A DNA stretch of 64,000 nt. It comes from Niallia taxi. GTDB lineage: Bacteria > Bacillota > Bacilli > Bacillales > Cytobacillaceae. Positions 1-8,416 of this stretch are shown piece by piece. The stretch spans positions 90,055 to 154,054 of the forward strand of contig NZ_RZTZ01000010.1 of the NCBI RefSeq assembly GCF_004005475.1, in the 5' to 3' direction. The notes beneath the pieces are model-generated. The model did not search any database, was not told the DNA's origin, and worked only from the letters and a program-made list of their open reading frames with translations. Every line of letters starts with the position of its first letter. The stretch's first letter is position 1. Position numbers and translations under genes: made by a program.

Positions 1-173
<173 letters not shown>

Positions 174-284
174 CTATACGCACCTCATCTATTCAAAAGT
201 CCAAAGAGCACTTTGCGCCCCTTTGCCTTGCTGGTTCACTGTTTTGATATGTTTCCTATATATTCTAAAGCATACCCACCAGAT

Positions 285-327
285 TGAAACTGCTTACATT
301 GAGCAAATAGGGTGGAATATATTGAAC
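285..327 (-). promoter_or_regulatory. Bipartite regulatory element of the glucosidase gene, shared with the importer
   Basis: Read on the minus strand, block A (309-327) is GTTCAATATATTCCACCCT and block B (285-302) is TCAATGTAAGCAGTTTCA. Block B is identical over 18 bases to 3990-4007 (+), and block A matches 3966-3984 (+) except at two positions. Block B ends in GTTTCA, which sits 17 bp before TAGAAT (262-267) and may be the -35 region. The best guess is the binding site of the YesN-type response regulator. Block B also resembles a cre site with one central mismatch, so CcpA is an alternative. Confidence 0.6.
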
Positions 328-386
328 ATCCTTTTACCCTTATATTAGTAAATAAAACAATTTAGACCTGTTTTTTACCTTTCAAA

Positions 387-1976
387 CTATCCGCTAATCT
401 TTGAATCTCTATATTCATTTGGTGTAACACCAACTGTTTTCTTAAACAGCTTCCGGAAATACTTATCATCCTGATAGCCTACCAGATTAGCAATCTCATA
501 TATTTTTAGCGAGCTGTTCGCAAGCAGGGATTTAGCCTTTTCCACTCTTATCTTAGTTAAATAGTCAGTTATCGTGACATGAAATTCTTTTTTGAACTTA
601 CGTGAAATATATTCCCTGCTAATATAAAACTGTTCTGAAAGCTCCTGCAGTTTAACGTCTCTGTTGAAATTTGCAATAACATATTTTTCAATTTCGTAAA
701 TAATGCTACTCTCTTTGCTGGAAGCTGCTCTTTTCACTTTTTTCAAAAACACAGCTATTTCTCTTTTAATATAAGCCTTGTATTCCTCAAGAAGAAAACT
801 GCCCTCAGGTTCAAAAAAGGCATCTATTCTATTGGAGTCACTATCCCATGCACTCGGAAGAGGAATTTGGAAGTGCTTATACCACCGTTCTCCAACAATC
901 CGATATTCCTTTTCAAAATGCAATAGCTGTTTCCATGATAAAAAGCCGTTCTCTGTAAATTCATTTTCTATTTGCTGAATAATGTCTGTAAATGCGCCAA
1001 TTTCTCCTGTTTGCATTGCCATCTTGATCGCTGTATTGTGTTTCATTAAGCTTTTCCACTCTAGCTTAGGCAAAACCGGTTTGATATAAACTCTGGTTTC
1101 CCGTTTTTCAAGAACATTCATCGATAAAAGCTGCTCTTTTCCCAATTCATAAGAGTCCATTAGCTTTGCAAGCTCACTTACAGGTCCGCCAACCGCTATC
1201 GGACAGGAAATATTGAAGGTTGCGCGGATTTTTTGATAGATTTCGGTCAGTTGCCTGTCCACATCCTCAGCCTTATTCCAAAGAATAATAGCGATTTCTC
1301 CTTTATTCGCTAAATAACGGAACGCAATGCCGGCTCTTTTTTCATTTAAGGCTTCACTTATAATATTCAGGATCGAAAAATAAGCTAATTCTCTGTCCTT
1401 GTTGAATTGCTCAATTGTTTTTTCCGTTAAGGACATTACAGCAACCCTGTATTCACTTGCCAAATAGAATTGAAATTCACGAAAAACCTCTTCGTTAACA
1501 GATCTGCTTGTTAAAAAATGAGTTAGTTTTCTGTCCCGGTATGCAGGCTTCATCTTGTTAACAAGCTGGTCAAAGTTCAGCTTCTTTTTTCTGTCTAACT
1601 CCTCTTCATTCCACTTCTCCACTGCATTTTTCAGGGTATTATTCAAGATTTCAGGATCAACTGGTTTTAATAGATAATCAAAGCTGTTGAAATGAATCGC
1701 CTTACGCATATAATCATAGTCATCATAACCTGTGATAACAACCGTTTTGCTTGTTGGTCTATTTTCCTTAATCCATTCAAGCAATTTTGTTCCGTCCATT
1801 TTCGGCATCTTCATATCAGAGAAAATTAATTCTGGCTTATAGCGCTCAATGAGCTGAATCGCATCTTCCCCATTGCTCGCCTCATAGATCTCTTCTATAT
1901 TATTTTCTTCCCAATTTGCAAGCAGCCGAATGCCTTCCCTTACATGCTTTTCGTCATCAACGATTAAAACCTTCAT
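387..1976 (-). CDS. YesN-type response regulator, receiver plus AraC DNA-binding domain
   Basis: 529 residues. The N-terminal receiver domain (about 1-120) has the acidic pair D7/D8, the phosphorylation site D54 in a FSDMKMPKMDG context, T82 and the conserved K104 in LLKPVD. The middle (about 130-420) is a poorly conserved linker typical of YesN-like proteins. The last 100 residues hold two AraC-type helix-turn-helix motifs. It overlaps the sensor kinase gene upstream by 4 bp, so the two are translationally coupled. Such regulators activate sugar-transport operons beside them; here the divergent ABC importer and the downstream alpha-glucosidase are the obvious targets. The sensed signal is unknown. 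Confidence 0.9.
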   Translation of the reverse strand: MKVLIVDDEKHVREGIRLLANWEENNIEEIYEASNGEDAIQLIERYKPELIFSDMKMPKMDGTKLLEWIKENRPTSKTVVITGYDDYDYMRKAIHFNSFDYLLKPVDPEILNNTLKNAVEKWNEEELDRKKKLNFDQLVNKMKPAYRDRKLTHFLTSRSVNEEVFREFQFYLASEYRVAVMSLTEKTIEQFNKDRELAYFSILNIISEALNEKRAGIAFRYLANKGEIAIILWNKAEDVDRQLTEIYQKIRATFNISCPIAVGGPVSELAKLMDSYELGKEQLLSMNVLEKRETRVYIKPVLPKLEWKSLMKHNTAIKMAMQTGEIGAFTDIIQQIENEFTENGFLSWKQLLHFEKEYRIVGERWYKHFQIPLPSAWDSDSNRIDAFFEPEGSFLLEEYKAYIKREIAVFLKKVKRAASSKESSIIYEIEKYVIANFNRDVKLQELSEQFYISREYISRKFKKEFHVTITDYLTKIRVEKAKSLLANSSLKIYEIANLVGYQDDKYFRKLFKKTVGVTPNEYRDSKISG

Positions 1977-3790
1977 TTTTCCTGCACCCCATTAAGTTTC
2001 TTCGGAATATATATTTCTACCATAAACCCATGCTCTTCCTTGCCGCTTATAATCATTTCAGCCTGATTGTTATAGTAAATTTGCAGCCGTTCATAAATAT
2101 TTTTCAGGCCGATAGATTCCCTTTGACCGGGTTCAGTGACAGCCTCCTTCCTATAAAGCTTTTGCCTGATTTCCTGAAGCTGCTTTTGGTTAACACCCTT
2201 GCCATTATCGCTTACAGACAGAACAATATAATCATTCAATAATGTGGCTTGAATAGAAATTTCCTCCTGCTTGTCCTGGTCTGCAAAACCATGTTTGAAG
2301 CAATTCTCAACAATTGGCTGGAGAATCATTTTCGGGACATGCAAAGTCCCAATTCCTGGAGTAATATCAATAGTGTACTCAAAGCGCTCATCAAACCGCT
2401 GCTTTTGCAAGGATAGATAGCTTTTTGCATGCTTAACTTCCATCGTAAATGGAACAATATCCTCCTGCATATTCATGCTATACCTCATTATGTTTGATAA
2501 GGACGTAAGCAGGGAATAAACATTTGCTGCTTTTGCCTTCAATGCCAATGTTCCAATTGATTGCAGGCTGTTATATAAAAAGTGCGGATTAATTTGGGAC
2601 CGTAGCACCCTTAGCTGTGATGCCTTGTTTTCTATCTCCAGCTTATATTCCTTATCAATCAGCAAATTAATCTTCCCTATCATTGATTTAAAGTGTTTGC
2701 CAAGCATGCCAATTTCATCATTTCCTAATGAGTCAAAATCTGCTTCCAGTTGGCCTTTTTCTACCTTTTTCATATTGGCAATCAATACTTTAATCGGCGC
2801 TGTTACCTTAACTGAAACAAGTGACGTAATTAATAACACGATTGCTAACGCTATAACACCAATTAAGCTATTCATCACAACAGTTTCTCTTGCGGTCTGG
2901 TATAAAACAGCATAAGGAATCCTCTTTGCTATATACCAGTCTTTTTCTTGAACAGAGAACTTCTGGAATACAATCACACCTGAAAAGTCCTTATCCTCCC
3001 ATTCCAGACTATGCTTGTCTCTCTCTTGCGTTATTTTATTAAACCAATTATCTGCCATCCCTTTACCTATTTCCTCTTTAGATGAGGAATATATGATTTT
3101 CCTTTGATCATCCACAATATACAAATCTTCCTCTTCTGCTGTATATAGCCGTTCTGCTATGCTCGCAATTCTTGACAGGTTGATATCAATGGAAAGAAAC
3201 CCGAGAAAATCCTCTGAAGGGATGTTTCGAATGATATTATGGAAACTTAACACATTCACTTTCTCTGAATTCGGAATTTCGGAAATATTGTTGTAACTGT
3301 ATATTTCATGAGGCGCCTCAATTAACGAATAGTCTGTCGTGTTCGTCTTAAATTGAGCATAATAAGGGTGGTCAAAGACATTTTTGTACTTAACTCTGGA
3401 ACTGATTTTGCTGTGATAATTTGTATAAGAGTCAGAACCATTGTTAATGTACAGATGCATTTGCTCTATTTCCGTCCTTGTATTAAACAAATATGCGAGC
3501 AGCCTTCTTACCTCTTCCTCATTGACTGTACTGTCATCAGAAATGCCATTTCCAAGCACATTCATGAAAGGAGTATAACGATACAGTACAGACGACATCT
3601 GAGCAATATCCTCGAGATAGACGGACAGCTCTTCCTCGCCCTTTTTGATAAAGTCATAGTTTGTTGTGACAGATCTTTCTTTAATAGAGTCAATCGTATA
3701 GTAATAAGTAATGATGATTCCCGTTCCGAAAGGGAGAATTGTTGCAATCATCAGCAGCAGTATAAGTTTCTTCCGAATTCCCCATTTCAT
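1973..3790 (-). CDS. YesM-type sensor histidine kinase
   Basis: 605 residues. An N-terminal membrane helix (about 8-30) is followed by a large extracytoplasmic sensing region, a second helix (about 305-330), a HAMP linker and the His_kinase fold with the phospho-acceptor histidine in RSQINPHFLYN (about residue 400). The HATPase region shows the N-box VENCFKHG and the DNGKG motif. It pairs with the overlapping YesN-type regulator. The ATG at 3790 has no good Shine-Dalgarno directly before it; purine-rich AGGAGAGG lies about 25 bases upstream with an in-frame TAA between, so the start is uncertain. Family members sense carbohydrates directly or through a binding protein. Confidence 0.9.
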   Translation of the reverse strand: MKWGIRKKLILLLMIATILPFGTGIIITYYYTIDSIKERSVTTNYDFIKKGEEELSVYLEDIAQMSSVLYRYTPFMNVLGNGISDDSTVNEEEVRRLLAYLFNTRTEIEQMHLYINNGSDSYTNYHSKISSRVKYKNVFDHPYYAQFKTNTTDYSLIEAPHEIYSYNNISEIPNSEKVNVLSFHNIIRNIPSEDFLGFLSIDINLSRIASIAERLYTAEEEDLYIVDDQRKIIYSSSKEEIGKGMADNWFNKITQERDKHSLEWEDKDFSGVIVFQKFSVQEKDWYIAKRIPYAVLYQTARETVVMNSLIGVIALAIVLLITSLVSVKVTAPIKVLIANMKKVEKGQLEADFDSLGNDEIGMLGKHFKSMIGKINLLIDKEYKLEIENKASQLRVLRSQINPHFLYNSLQSIGTLALKAKAANVYSLLTSLSNIMRYSMNMQEDIVPFTMEVKHAKSYLSLQKQRFDERFEYTIDITPGIGTLHVPKMILQPIVENCFKHGFADQDKQEEISIQATLLNDYIVLSVSDNGKGVNQKQLQEIRQKLYRKEAVTEPGQRESIGLKNIYERLQIYYNNQAEMIISGKEEHGFMVEIYIPKKLNGVQEK

Positions 3791-3965
3791 ATGTTTGGTC
3801 AGCAGCTCTTAGTGTCCTCTCCTGACCTCCCCTCCCCTCTATATGTACGAATCAAGTTGCACAAGTATGAGCAACTTTTTTTCTTTTATCACATTACTTC
3901 TATTAATATATTCACTTTCATTAAATTACTATTCTAAAAAAACACTTCCATAAGCGAAAAAGGCA

Positions 3966-4007
3966 GTTTAATATTTTCCACCCTTCTCGTCAATGTAAGC
4001 AGTTTCA
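3966..4007 (+). promoter_or_regulatory. Bipartite regulatory element before the ABC importer operon
   Basis: Block A (3966-3984) is GTTTAATATTTTCCACCCT and block B (3990-4007) is TCAATGTAAGCAGTTTCA. The same pair, in the same order and 5-6 bases apart, precedes the alpha-glucosidase gene on the other strand. GTTTCA at its end is 17 bp from TTACAT (4025-4030), a possible -10, placing the element where an AraC-type activator would touch RNA polymerase. The resulting leader would be short, because the Shine-Dalgarno lies at 4041-4047. Confidence 0.6.
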
Positions 4008-4053
4008 TAAAATTCATTTATAACTTACATTATACATACAGGAGGTGCGGAAA

Positions 4054-5019
4054 GTGAACAACGAAAATAATTTGCAGGAACAGAATCGTTCCAATATCGT
4101 TACAATTAATAGAAATACAAAAAAACCTGTCACTACAGCCAAGAAAAAGAGGCTTAAAAACGCAGGGCTGTTCACATTATTTGTGGGTCCTGTCTTTCTC
4201 GCCTTTACCATTATTGTTTTAGTTCCATTCTTTACAGGAATCTATTATTCTTTTACTGATTGGAACGGTATTACTGGACAAATAAAATGGGTTGGACTGG
4301 ATAACTTCAAATATTTGTTTACAGAGGATAAACAATTCCAAGAGTCATTCTTACTGACGACGAAGTATACGATTGTCGCCATTGTATTGACGAATCTTAT
4401 CGGCTTTGGTCTGGCGCTTCTTGTCACACAAATGCTGAAAACCCGAAATATATTGCGGACTGTCTTCTTTATGCCTAACCTTCTTGGCGGCTTGCTGCTT
4501 GGGTTCATCTGGCAGTTCATCTTCGTTAGAGGATTTGCTTCCCTTGGAGAGTTAACAGGCATTCCACTCTTTGAGTTGGCATGGCTCGGAGATGCTAATA
4601 CAGCGTTTTGGGGAATTGTCATCGTCAGTGTCTGGCAGGGTGCCGGCTATATTATGATTATTTATATTGCAGCATTGCAAAACGTTCCACAGGAGCTTAT
4701 TGAAGCAGCTAAAATTGACGGAGCAAACAAATGGCAAATATTGCGCCATATTACAATGCCTCTTGTTGCGCCTGCTGTAACAATTTGCTTGTTCTTAACA
4801 ACAGCATCTTCCTTCAAGATCTTTGATGCTAACCTTTCCCTAACAAACGGGGGACCATTTAAGTCAACTGAAATGTTAGCGCTTAACATTTATACTGAAG
4901 CATTTGTCAATAACCGCTATGGTATCGGTGAAGCAAAAGCTTTAATCTTCTTCCTTGTTGTGGCAACAATCTCTGTCCTTCAAGTAACACTTTCTAAGAA
5001 GAAGGAGGTTGAATCCTAA
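4054..5019 (+). CDS. Sugar ABC transporter permease (MalF/MsmF type)
   Basis: About 321 residues, an integral membrane subunit of a CUT1 carbohydrate importer with six predicted helices. The EAA loop that docks the ATPase is visible as EAAKIDGANKWQILRHITMP. A long hydrophilic N-terminus (about 30 residues, rich in N and K) precedes the first helix. The GTG at 4054 is chosen because AGGAGGTG (4040-4047) sits 8 bases upstream; an earlier GTG at 4045 lies inside that Shine-Dalgarno. It overlaps the next permease gene by one base (TAATG). No ATPase gene is present, so a shared MsmX-type ATPase encoded elsewhere probably powers it. The substrate is probably an oligosaccharide, judged from the linked GH13 enzyme. 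Confidence 0.92.
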   Translation: MNNENNLQEQNRSNIVTINRNTKKPVTTAKKKRLKNAGLFTLFVGPVFLAFTIIVLVPFFTGIYYSFTDWNGITGQIKWVGLDNFKYLFTEDKQFQESFLLTTKYTIVAIVLTNLIGFGLALLVTQMLKTRNILRTVFFMPNLLGGLLLGFIWQFIFVRGFASLGELTGIPLFELAWLGDANTAFWGIVIVSVWQGAGYIMIIYIAALQNVPQELIEAAKIDGANKWQILRHITMPLVAPAVTICLFLTTASSFKIFDANLSLTNGGPFKSTEMLALNIYTEAFVNNRYGIGEAKALIFFLVVATISVLQVTLSKKKEVES

Positions 5020-5846
5020 TGGGCAACAAATATAATGGAAGAACCTTTATTCTAGAAATATTTGCGATATTAATCGGACTTGTCTTTTTAGTGCCATTTT
5101 ATTATGTAATTTCAAATTCCTTAAAGCCATTTGCGGAGATTTTGACCAACACATCTGCATTGCCTAAGGCACTTCAATTTCAAAACTATGTTAGTGCATT
5201 TGAAAAACTAGATTACTTGAAGGTTTTGGGTAATTCATTAATCATCACAATAGCAAGTAATATCGTTCTCGTTGTTTTCTGTTCAATGGCTGCGTACATG
5301 CTTGTCAGAACAAAAAAGAAAATTTCTAATATCATCTTTATGTCATTTGTTGCGGCAATGATTATTCCATTCCAATCAATCATGATTCCTTTAATCAAGA
5401 CAGCAGGAAGCCTTAACCTGCTAAACAGCATCTGGGGACTTGTTATCATGTATTTAGGGTTTGGGTCTGGTATGACTATCTTCTTGTATCACGGATTTAT
5501 TAAAGGAATACCGGTAGAATTAGAAGAGGCAGCCATCATTGATGGATGTTCACGATTCGGCTTGTTCTGGAGGATTGTCTTCCCGCTTCTTAAGCCGATA
5601 ACTGTGACAATCGTTATCTTAAACAGCCTTTGGATCTGGAATGACTATCTGCTTCCATCCCTAGTCTTACAAAATCCAGATTTAAGAACGATTCCTTTGG
5701 CAACCTTCTTCTTCTTCGGCCAATATACGAAGCAATGGGATTTAGCACTTGCAGCATTGATGCTCGGTATCATCCCATTATTAATTTTCTTCTTTGCGAT
5801 GCAAAAACACATCATCAAGGGGATTACAAGCGGCTCTATCAAGTAA
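5019..5846 (+). CDS. Sugar ABC transporter permease (MalG/MsmG type)
   Basis: 275 residues with six predicted membrane helices, the second inner-membrane subunit of the importer. The EAA loop reads EEAAIIDGCSRFGLFWRIVFP. An AAGGAGG site in the last codons of the preceding gene and the 1-base overlap mean the two permeases are translated together. It ends 86 bp before the binding-protein gene, with a strong stem-loop in the gap. Length and helix pattern are normal for the family. Confidence 0.92.
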   Translation: MGNKYNGRTFILEIFAILIGLVFLVPFYYVISNSLKPFAEILTNTSALPKALQFQNYVSAFEKLDYLKVLGNSLIITIASNIVLVVFCSMAAYMLVRTKKKISNIIFMSFVAAMIIPFQSIMIPLIKTAGSLNLLNSIWGLVIMYLGFGSGMTIFLYHGFIKGIPVELEEAAIIDGCSRFGLFWRIVFPLLKPITVTIVILNSLWIWNDYLLPSLVLQNPDLRTIPLATFFFFGQYTKQWDLALAALMLGIIPLLIFFFAMQKHIIKGITSGSIK

Positions 5847-5857
5847 ATTACTTAACG

Positions 5858-5895
5858 GGATCTACCTCCATCCTTTCTTAAAAGGATGGAGATCC
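5858..5895 (+). other. Intergenic stem-loop between permease and binding-protein genes
   Basis: TCCATCCTTT (5867-5876) pairs with AAAGGATGGA (5881-5890) around a 4-base loop, extended by GGATC/GATCC at the base. There is no T tract straight after the stem, so it is not a full terminator. Hairpins here commonly partly stop readthrough or stabilise the downstream transcript, giving more binding protein than permease. Confidence 0.65.
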
Positions 5896-5932
5896 ATATA
5901 AAAATTTTTTCCTAATTCAGGAGGGGAAACCA

Positions 5933-7225
5933 ATGGGTTTTAAATTCAAAAAATTTTCATTAGCAGCAGGTGTTTTGTCTGCGACACTTCTACTTGCAAC
6001 TGCATGTTCCAACGAAACGGCTTCTGATAATTCCGGCAGCAAGGACGGCAAGGTTGTTGTTGATATATTCAACGGCAAAGTGGAAATTGCTGACCAATTA
6101 AAAGCACTTACAGATGCATATACAAAAGAGCATCCTGACGTTTCTTTCAACATTGAATCTGTCGGAGGCGGCGCTGACGGCTCAGCTGCACTAAAAGCAA
6201 AATTCGCTTCCAACAAAGCGCCAGATATCTTCGGCAATGGCGGCTACCAAGAAGCCCTTACTTGGAAGGATAAATTCGAGGACCTATCTGATCAGCCTTG
6301 GGTTAAGGACGCTTATGAAAGCGCATTAGTACCAATGACAATTGACGGTAAAGTATACGGACAGCCAGTAAACTTAGAGGGTTATGGCTTTGCCTATAAT
6401 AAAGAATTATTTACAAAAGCAGGAATTACAGAGCTTCCGACTACTTTCACAGAATTAGAAGCAGCAGCAGAAAAACTAAAAGCTGCAGGCATTACTCCAT
6501 TCTCCATCGGTTATGGCGAGTGGTGGGTACTAGCAAATCACGGCTTGAACGTGCCATTTGCTTATCAGGATGATGCAGATGCTTTCATTAAAGGCTTAAA
6601 TGATGGTACATCCAAAATTGAAGGAAATGAGTACTTTAACAAATACTTTGACTTGTTAGACGTAACTTTGAAATATGGCAACAAAAATCCTTTAACAACA
6701 GACTACAATACACAAGTAACTCTATTTGCTACAGGTGAAGCAGCAATGATTCAACAAGGTAACTGGATTCAGCCGATGCTAGACAAATTGAATCCAAATT
6801 TGGAAGTTGGCTTTATTCCAATGCCGCTTAGTGATGATAAAGAGCAATCAGATAAATTAATGGTCGACGTTCCAACAAACTGGGTTGTTCACAATGGAGC
6901 TCCAGATGCTGATAAAAAAGCAGCTCTAGACTTCCTAAACTGGATGGTTACTTCTGACGCAGCGAAAACAATGTTAGTAAAAGACTTCAAATATGTACCT
7001 GCATTCAAAACAATTGAAGCAAGTGCAGATGATATCGGCCCACTAGGTGCTGAAATTCAAAAATACTCTCAAGAAGGCAAAACATATACTTGGCAGTTTA
7101 TGAAATACCCAGATGGCGCTGGACAAGAATTTGGTGCTAGCTTGCAGGCATATGTTGGTAAAGAAAGCACAAGAGAAGAAACAATGAAAGCTCTTGATGA
7201 AACTTGGAATAAACTGAAAAAATAA
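5933..7225 (+). CDS. Sugar ABC transporter substrate-binding lipoprotein
   Basis: 430 residues. A lipoprotein signal peptide ends in the lipobox LATAC with Cys25 as the lipidated residue. The mature part has the CUT1 binding-protein fold, with an EALTWKDKFEDLSD segment and a VPTNWVVHNGAPD C-terminal-lobe motif. It is anchored outside the membrane and delivers sugar to the two permeases encoded just before it. AGGAGGGGAAACC precedes the ATG. Placement of the binding protein last in the operon, after a hairpin, is less common than first. The ligand cannot be read from sequence; an alpha-glucoside fits the context. Confidence 0.92.
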   Translation: MGFKFKKFSLAAGVLSATLLLATACSNETASDNSGSKDGKVVVDIFNGKVEIADQLKALTDAYTKEHPDVSFNIESVGGGADGSAALKAKFASNKAPDIFGNGGYQEALTWKDKFEDLSDQPWVKDAYESALVPMTIDGKVYGQPVNLEGYGFAYNKELFTKAGITELPTTFTELEAAAEKLKAAGITPFSIGYGEWWVLANHGLNVPFAYQDDADAFIKGLNDGTSKIEGNEYFNKYFDLLDVTLKYGNKNPLTTDYNTQVTLFATGEAAMIQQGNWIQPMLDKLNPNLEVGFIPMPLSDDKEQSDKLMVDVPTNWVVHNGAPDADKKAALDFLNWMVTSDAAKTMLVKDFKYVPAFKTIEASADDIGPLGAEIQKYSQEGKTYTWQFMKYPDGAGQEFGASLQAYVGKESTREETMKALDETWNKLKK

Positions 7226-7235
7226 CTCTACCAAC

Positions 7236-7279
7236 AAAAAAAGCAGTGTTCTCTTTAAGAGAGAGACACTGCTTTTTTA
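7236..7279 (+). terminator. Rho-independent terminator of the importer operon
   Basis: AAGCAGTGT and ACACTGCTT form a stem around an AT-rich loop, followed by a run of T, just after the binding-protein stop codon. An A run at the 5' side would also allow function on the other strand. Confidence 0.9.
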
Positions 7280-7319
7280 GTCTTTAAAGCTTCACAAACT
7301 TGTTAAGAAAAGTTGATAG

Positions 7320-7449
7320 TTTTGTCATAATTTCTTCATATTTGCGGGGTACAATAAGTATATGTTAAGACAATTACTCTTTTTCAAGTTCCCCCTTGAA
7401 ATAGATATACTTTGGAAATCCAGCTAGTAATAGCTGGATCTTTTTTTTA
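7320..7449 (+). ncRNA. Candidate small RNA with C-rich hairpin loop and terminator
   Basis: No coding ORF is seen here. On the plus strand TTCAAG and CTTGAA frame a TTCCCC loop (about 7384-7401). This is followed by a second stem, ATCCAGCT/AGCTGGAT (7420-7438), with eight T, a strong terminator for a plus-strand transcript. A full terminator for the importer operon already lies at 7279, so this second one needs its own transcript. C-rich loops of this kind in Firmicute small RNAs pair with Shine-Dalgarno sequences. GGGTACAATA upstream (about 7349-7358) could be a -10 region and resembles a forespore sigma-F -10, but no clear -35 is seen. The stem may also end the convergent lipoprotein gene. 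Confidence 0.4.
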
Positions 7450-7451
7450 CC

Positions 7452-8267
7452 TTAAAATGCTGGCAATGCAGAATCTTTATAGTCTTCCTCAAGGAATTTC
7501 TTCACTTCAGGCCCTGTCATTTTTTCAGCTAGCAGCTTAATTGCTTCTGAATCAGCATTATCCTTGCGCGCTACAAGTGTAATAGCAAATGCAGACTCTA
7601 CTCCTTCTGTTAAAAGAGCGTCCTTGTTTGGCTTTAAGCCTAACGGTTCAGCATAAGCAGGAGTCATGATCGTTAAATCTGTATCCTCATATACACGGGC
7701 AAGCATAAGTAAGTCTACTTTTTTAATTTTGAAGTTACGTTTATTTTCAACAATATCTGCCTCTGTAGCATCCGTGCTAGTTGCATCGTCTTTCAGCTTA
7801 ATCAATCCATATTTATCCATAAGAGCAAGGGATCTGCTTATATTAGTCGGATCATTCGCAATAGCAACAGTTGCTCCATCTGGAAGGTCATCCAATGATT
7901 TATATTTAGGAGAATAACCGCCATATACAGCATGGTAAATCGGCTGAACTGCCACTAAATCAGCATTGGAATTTTTGTTGAACTGCTCCATATACGGTAC
8001 GTGCTGGAAGAAGTTAGCATCCACTTCTTTGTTTGCCAAAGCATTATTCGGCTGAACATTATCGTTGAGAACAACAATCTCTAAATTAATGCCTTCCTCC
8101 TTCATCAATGGCTTCGCTATTTCTAAAATATCCGTCATAGGAGGGATTAAGGAAGCCACTTTAAGCGTTTGTTCCTTTTTCTCTTTCGGTTCTTCTTTAT
8201 CTGCATTGCTGGCGCATCCTGCAAGGCACAGGACACTGAACAAAATGAATAACATTAATTTTTTCAT
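7452..8267 (-). CDS. NlpA/MetQ-family substrate-binding lipoprotein, orphan
   Basis: 271 residues. The signal peptide ends with lipobox LAGC (Cys18), then comes the NlpA fold with DLPDGATVAIANDPTNISRSL, the family's hallmark stretch. MetQ proteins bind methionine for the MetNI importer, but no ATPase or permease gene lies near. The usual ending ...NYA near residue 200 is replaced by MTPAYAEPLGL, so the ligand may differ. ATG follows AAGGAGTC. The promoter region holds a perfect 15-bp Fur-like palindrome (8335-8349) rather than an S-box, which suggests control by iron or another metal. The family assignment is firm; the ligand is not. Confidence 0.85.
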   Translation of the reverse strand: MKKLMLFILFSVLCLAGCASNADKEEPKEKKEQTLKVASLIPPMTDILEIAKPLMKEEGINLEIVVLNDNVQPNNALANKEVDANFFQHVPYMEQFNKNSNADLVAVQPIYHAVYGGYSPKYKSLDDLPDGATVAIANDPTNISRSLALMDKYGLIKLKDDATSTDATEADIVENKRNFKIKKVDLLMLARVYEDTDLTIMTPAYAEPLGLKPNKDALLTEGVESAFAITLVARKDNADSEAIKLLAEKMTGPEVKKFLEEDYKDSALPAF

Positions 8268-8287
8268 ATGTAGACTCCTTCTATTTT

Positions 8288-8307
8288 TTCTGGCACATTT
8301 GCCAGAA
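8288..8307 (-). other. Leader stem-loop of the NlpA-family gene
   Basis: TTCTGGCA and TGCCAGAA (8 bp) pair around a 4-base loop, 20-40 bases before the start codon and just upstream of the Shine-Dalgarno. It probably protects the 5' end of the transcript or takes part in control. Confidence 0.5.
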
Positions 8308-8310
8308 GTA

Positions 8311-8349
8311 ATTATAGCATGATTCCTTCCAGTATGAGAATTATTCTCA
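8311..8349 (-). promoter_or_regulatory. Promoter with Fur-like operator
   Basis: On the minus strand an extended -10, TGCTATAAT (8311-8319), lies 17 bp from a weak -35. The perfect palindrome TGAGAATAATTCTCA (8335-8349; 7-1-7 symmetry) covers that -35. It differs from the Bacillus Fur consensus TGATAATNATTATCA by one base in each half, and from PerR and Zur boxes by more. Repressor binding here would block the polymerase. Confidence 0.65.
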
Positions 8350-8374
8350 AATATTCCGATATTTCATACAAAAA

Positions 8375-8407
8375 CAAAAAAGGTGCAAAGCTCAGTTGCT
8401 TTGCACC
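8375..8407 (-). terminator. Terminator of the 3D-domain gene
   Basis: GGTGCAAAGC and GCTTTGCACC pair around a 6-base loop; on the minus strand the stem is followed by a T-rich run. It lies 9 bases after the stop codon of the cell-wall protein. Confidence 0.9.
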
Positions 8408-8416
8408 ATATCATTA

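Noticed and set aside
3855..3882. AGTTGC/GCAACT hairpin with T run between yesM and the importer operon
   Set aside because: Only a 6-bp stem with a 10-base loop and it lies before the candidate promoter; too weak to call a terminator or attenuator.
3353..3937. 194-codon plus-strand frame over the yesM start
   Set aside because: Overlaps the coding part of the histidine kinase; composition is that of a reverse-frame shadow and no ribosome site precedes it.
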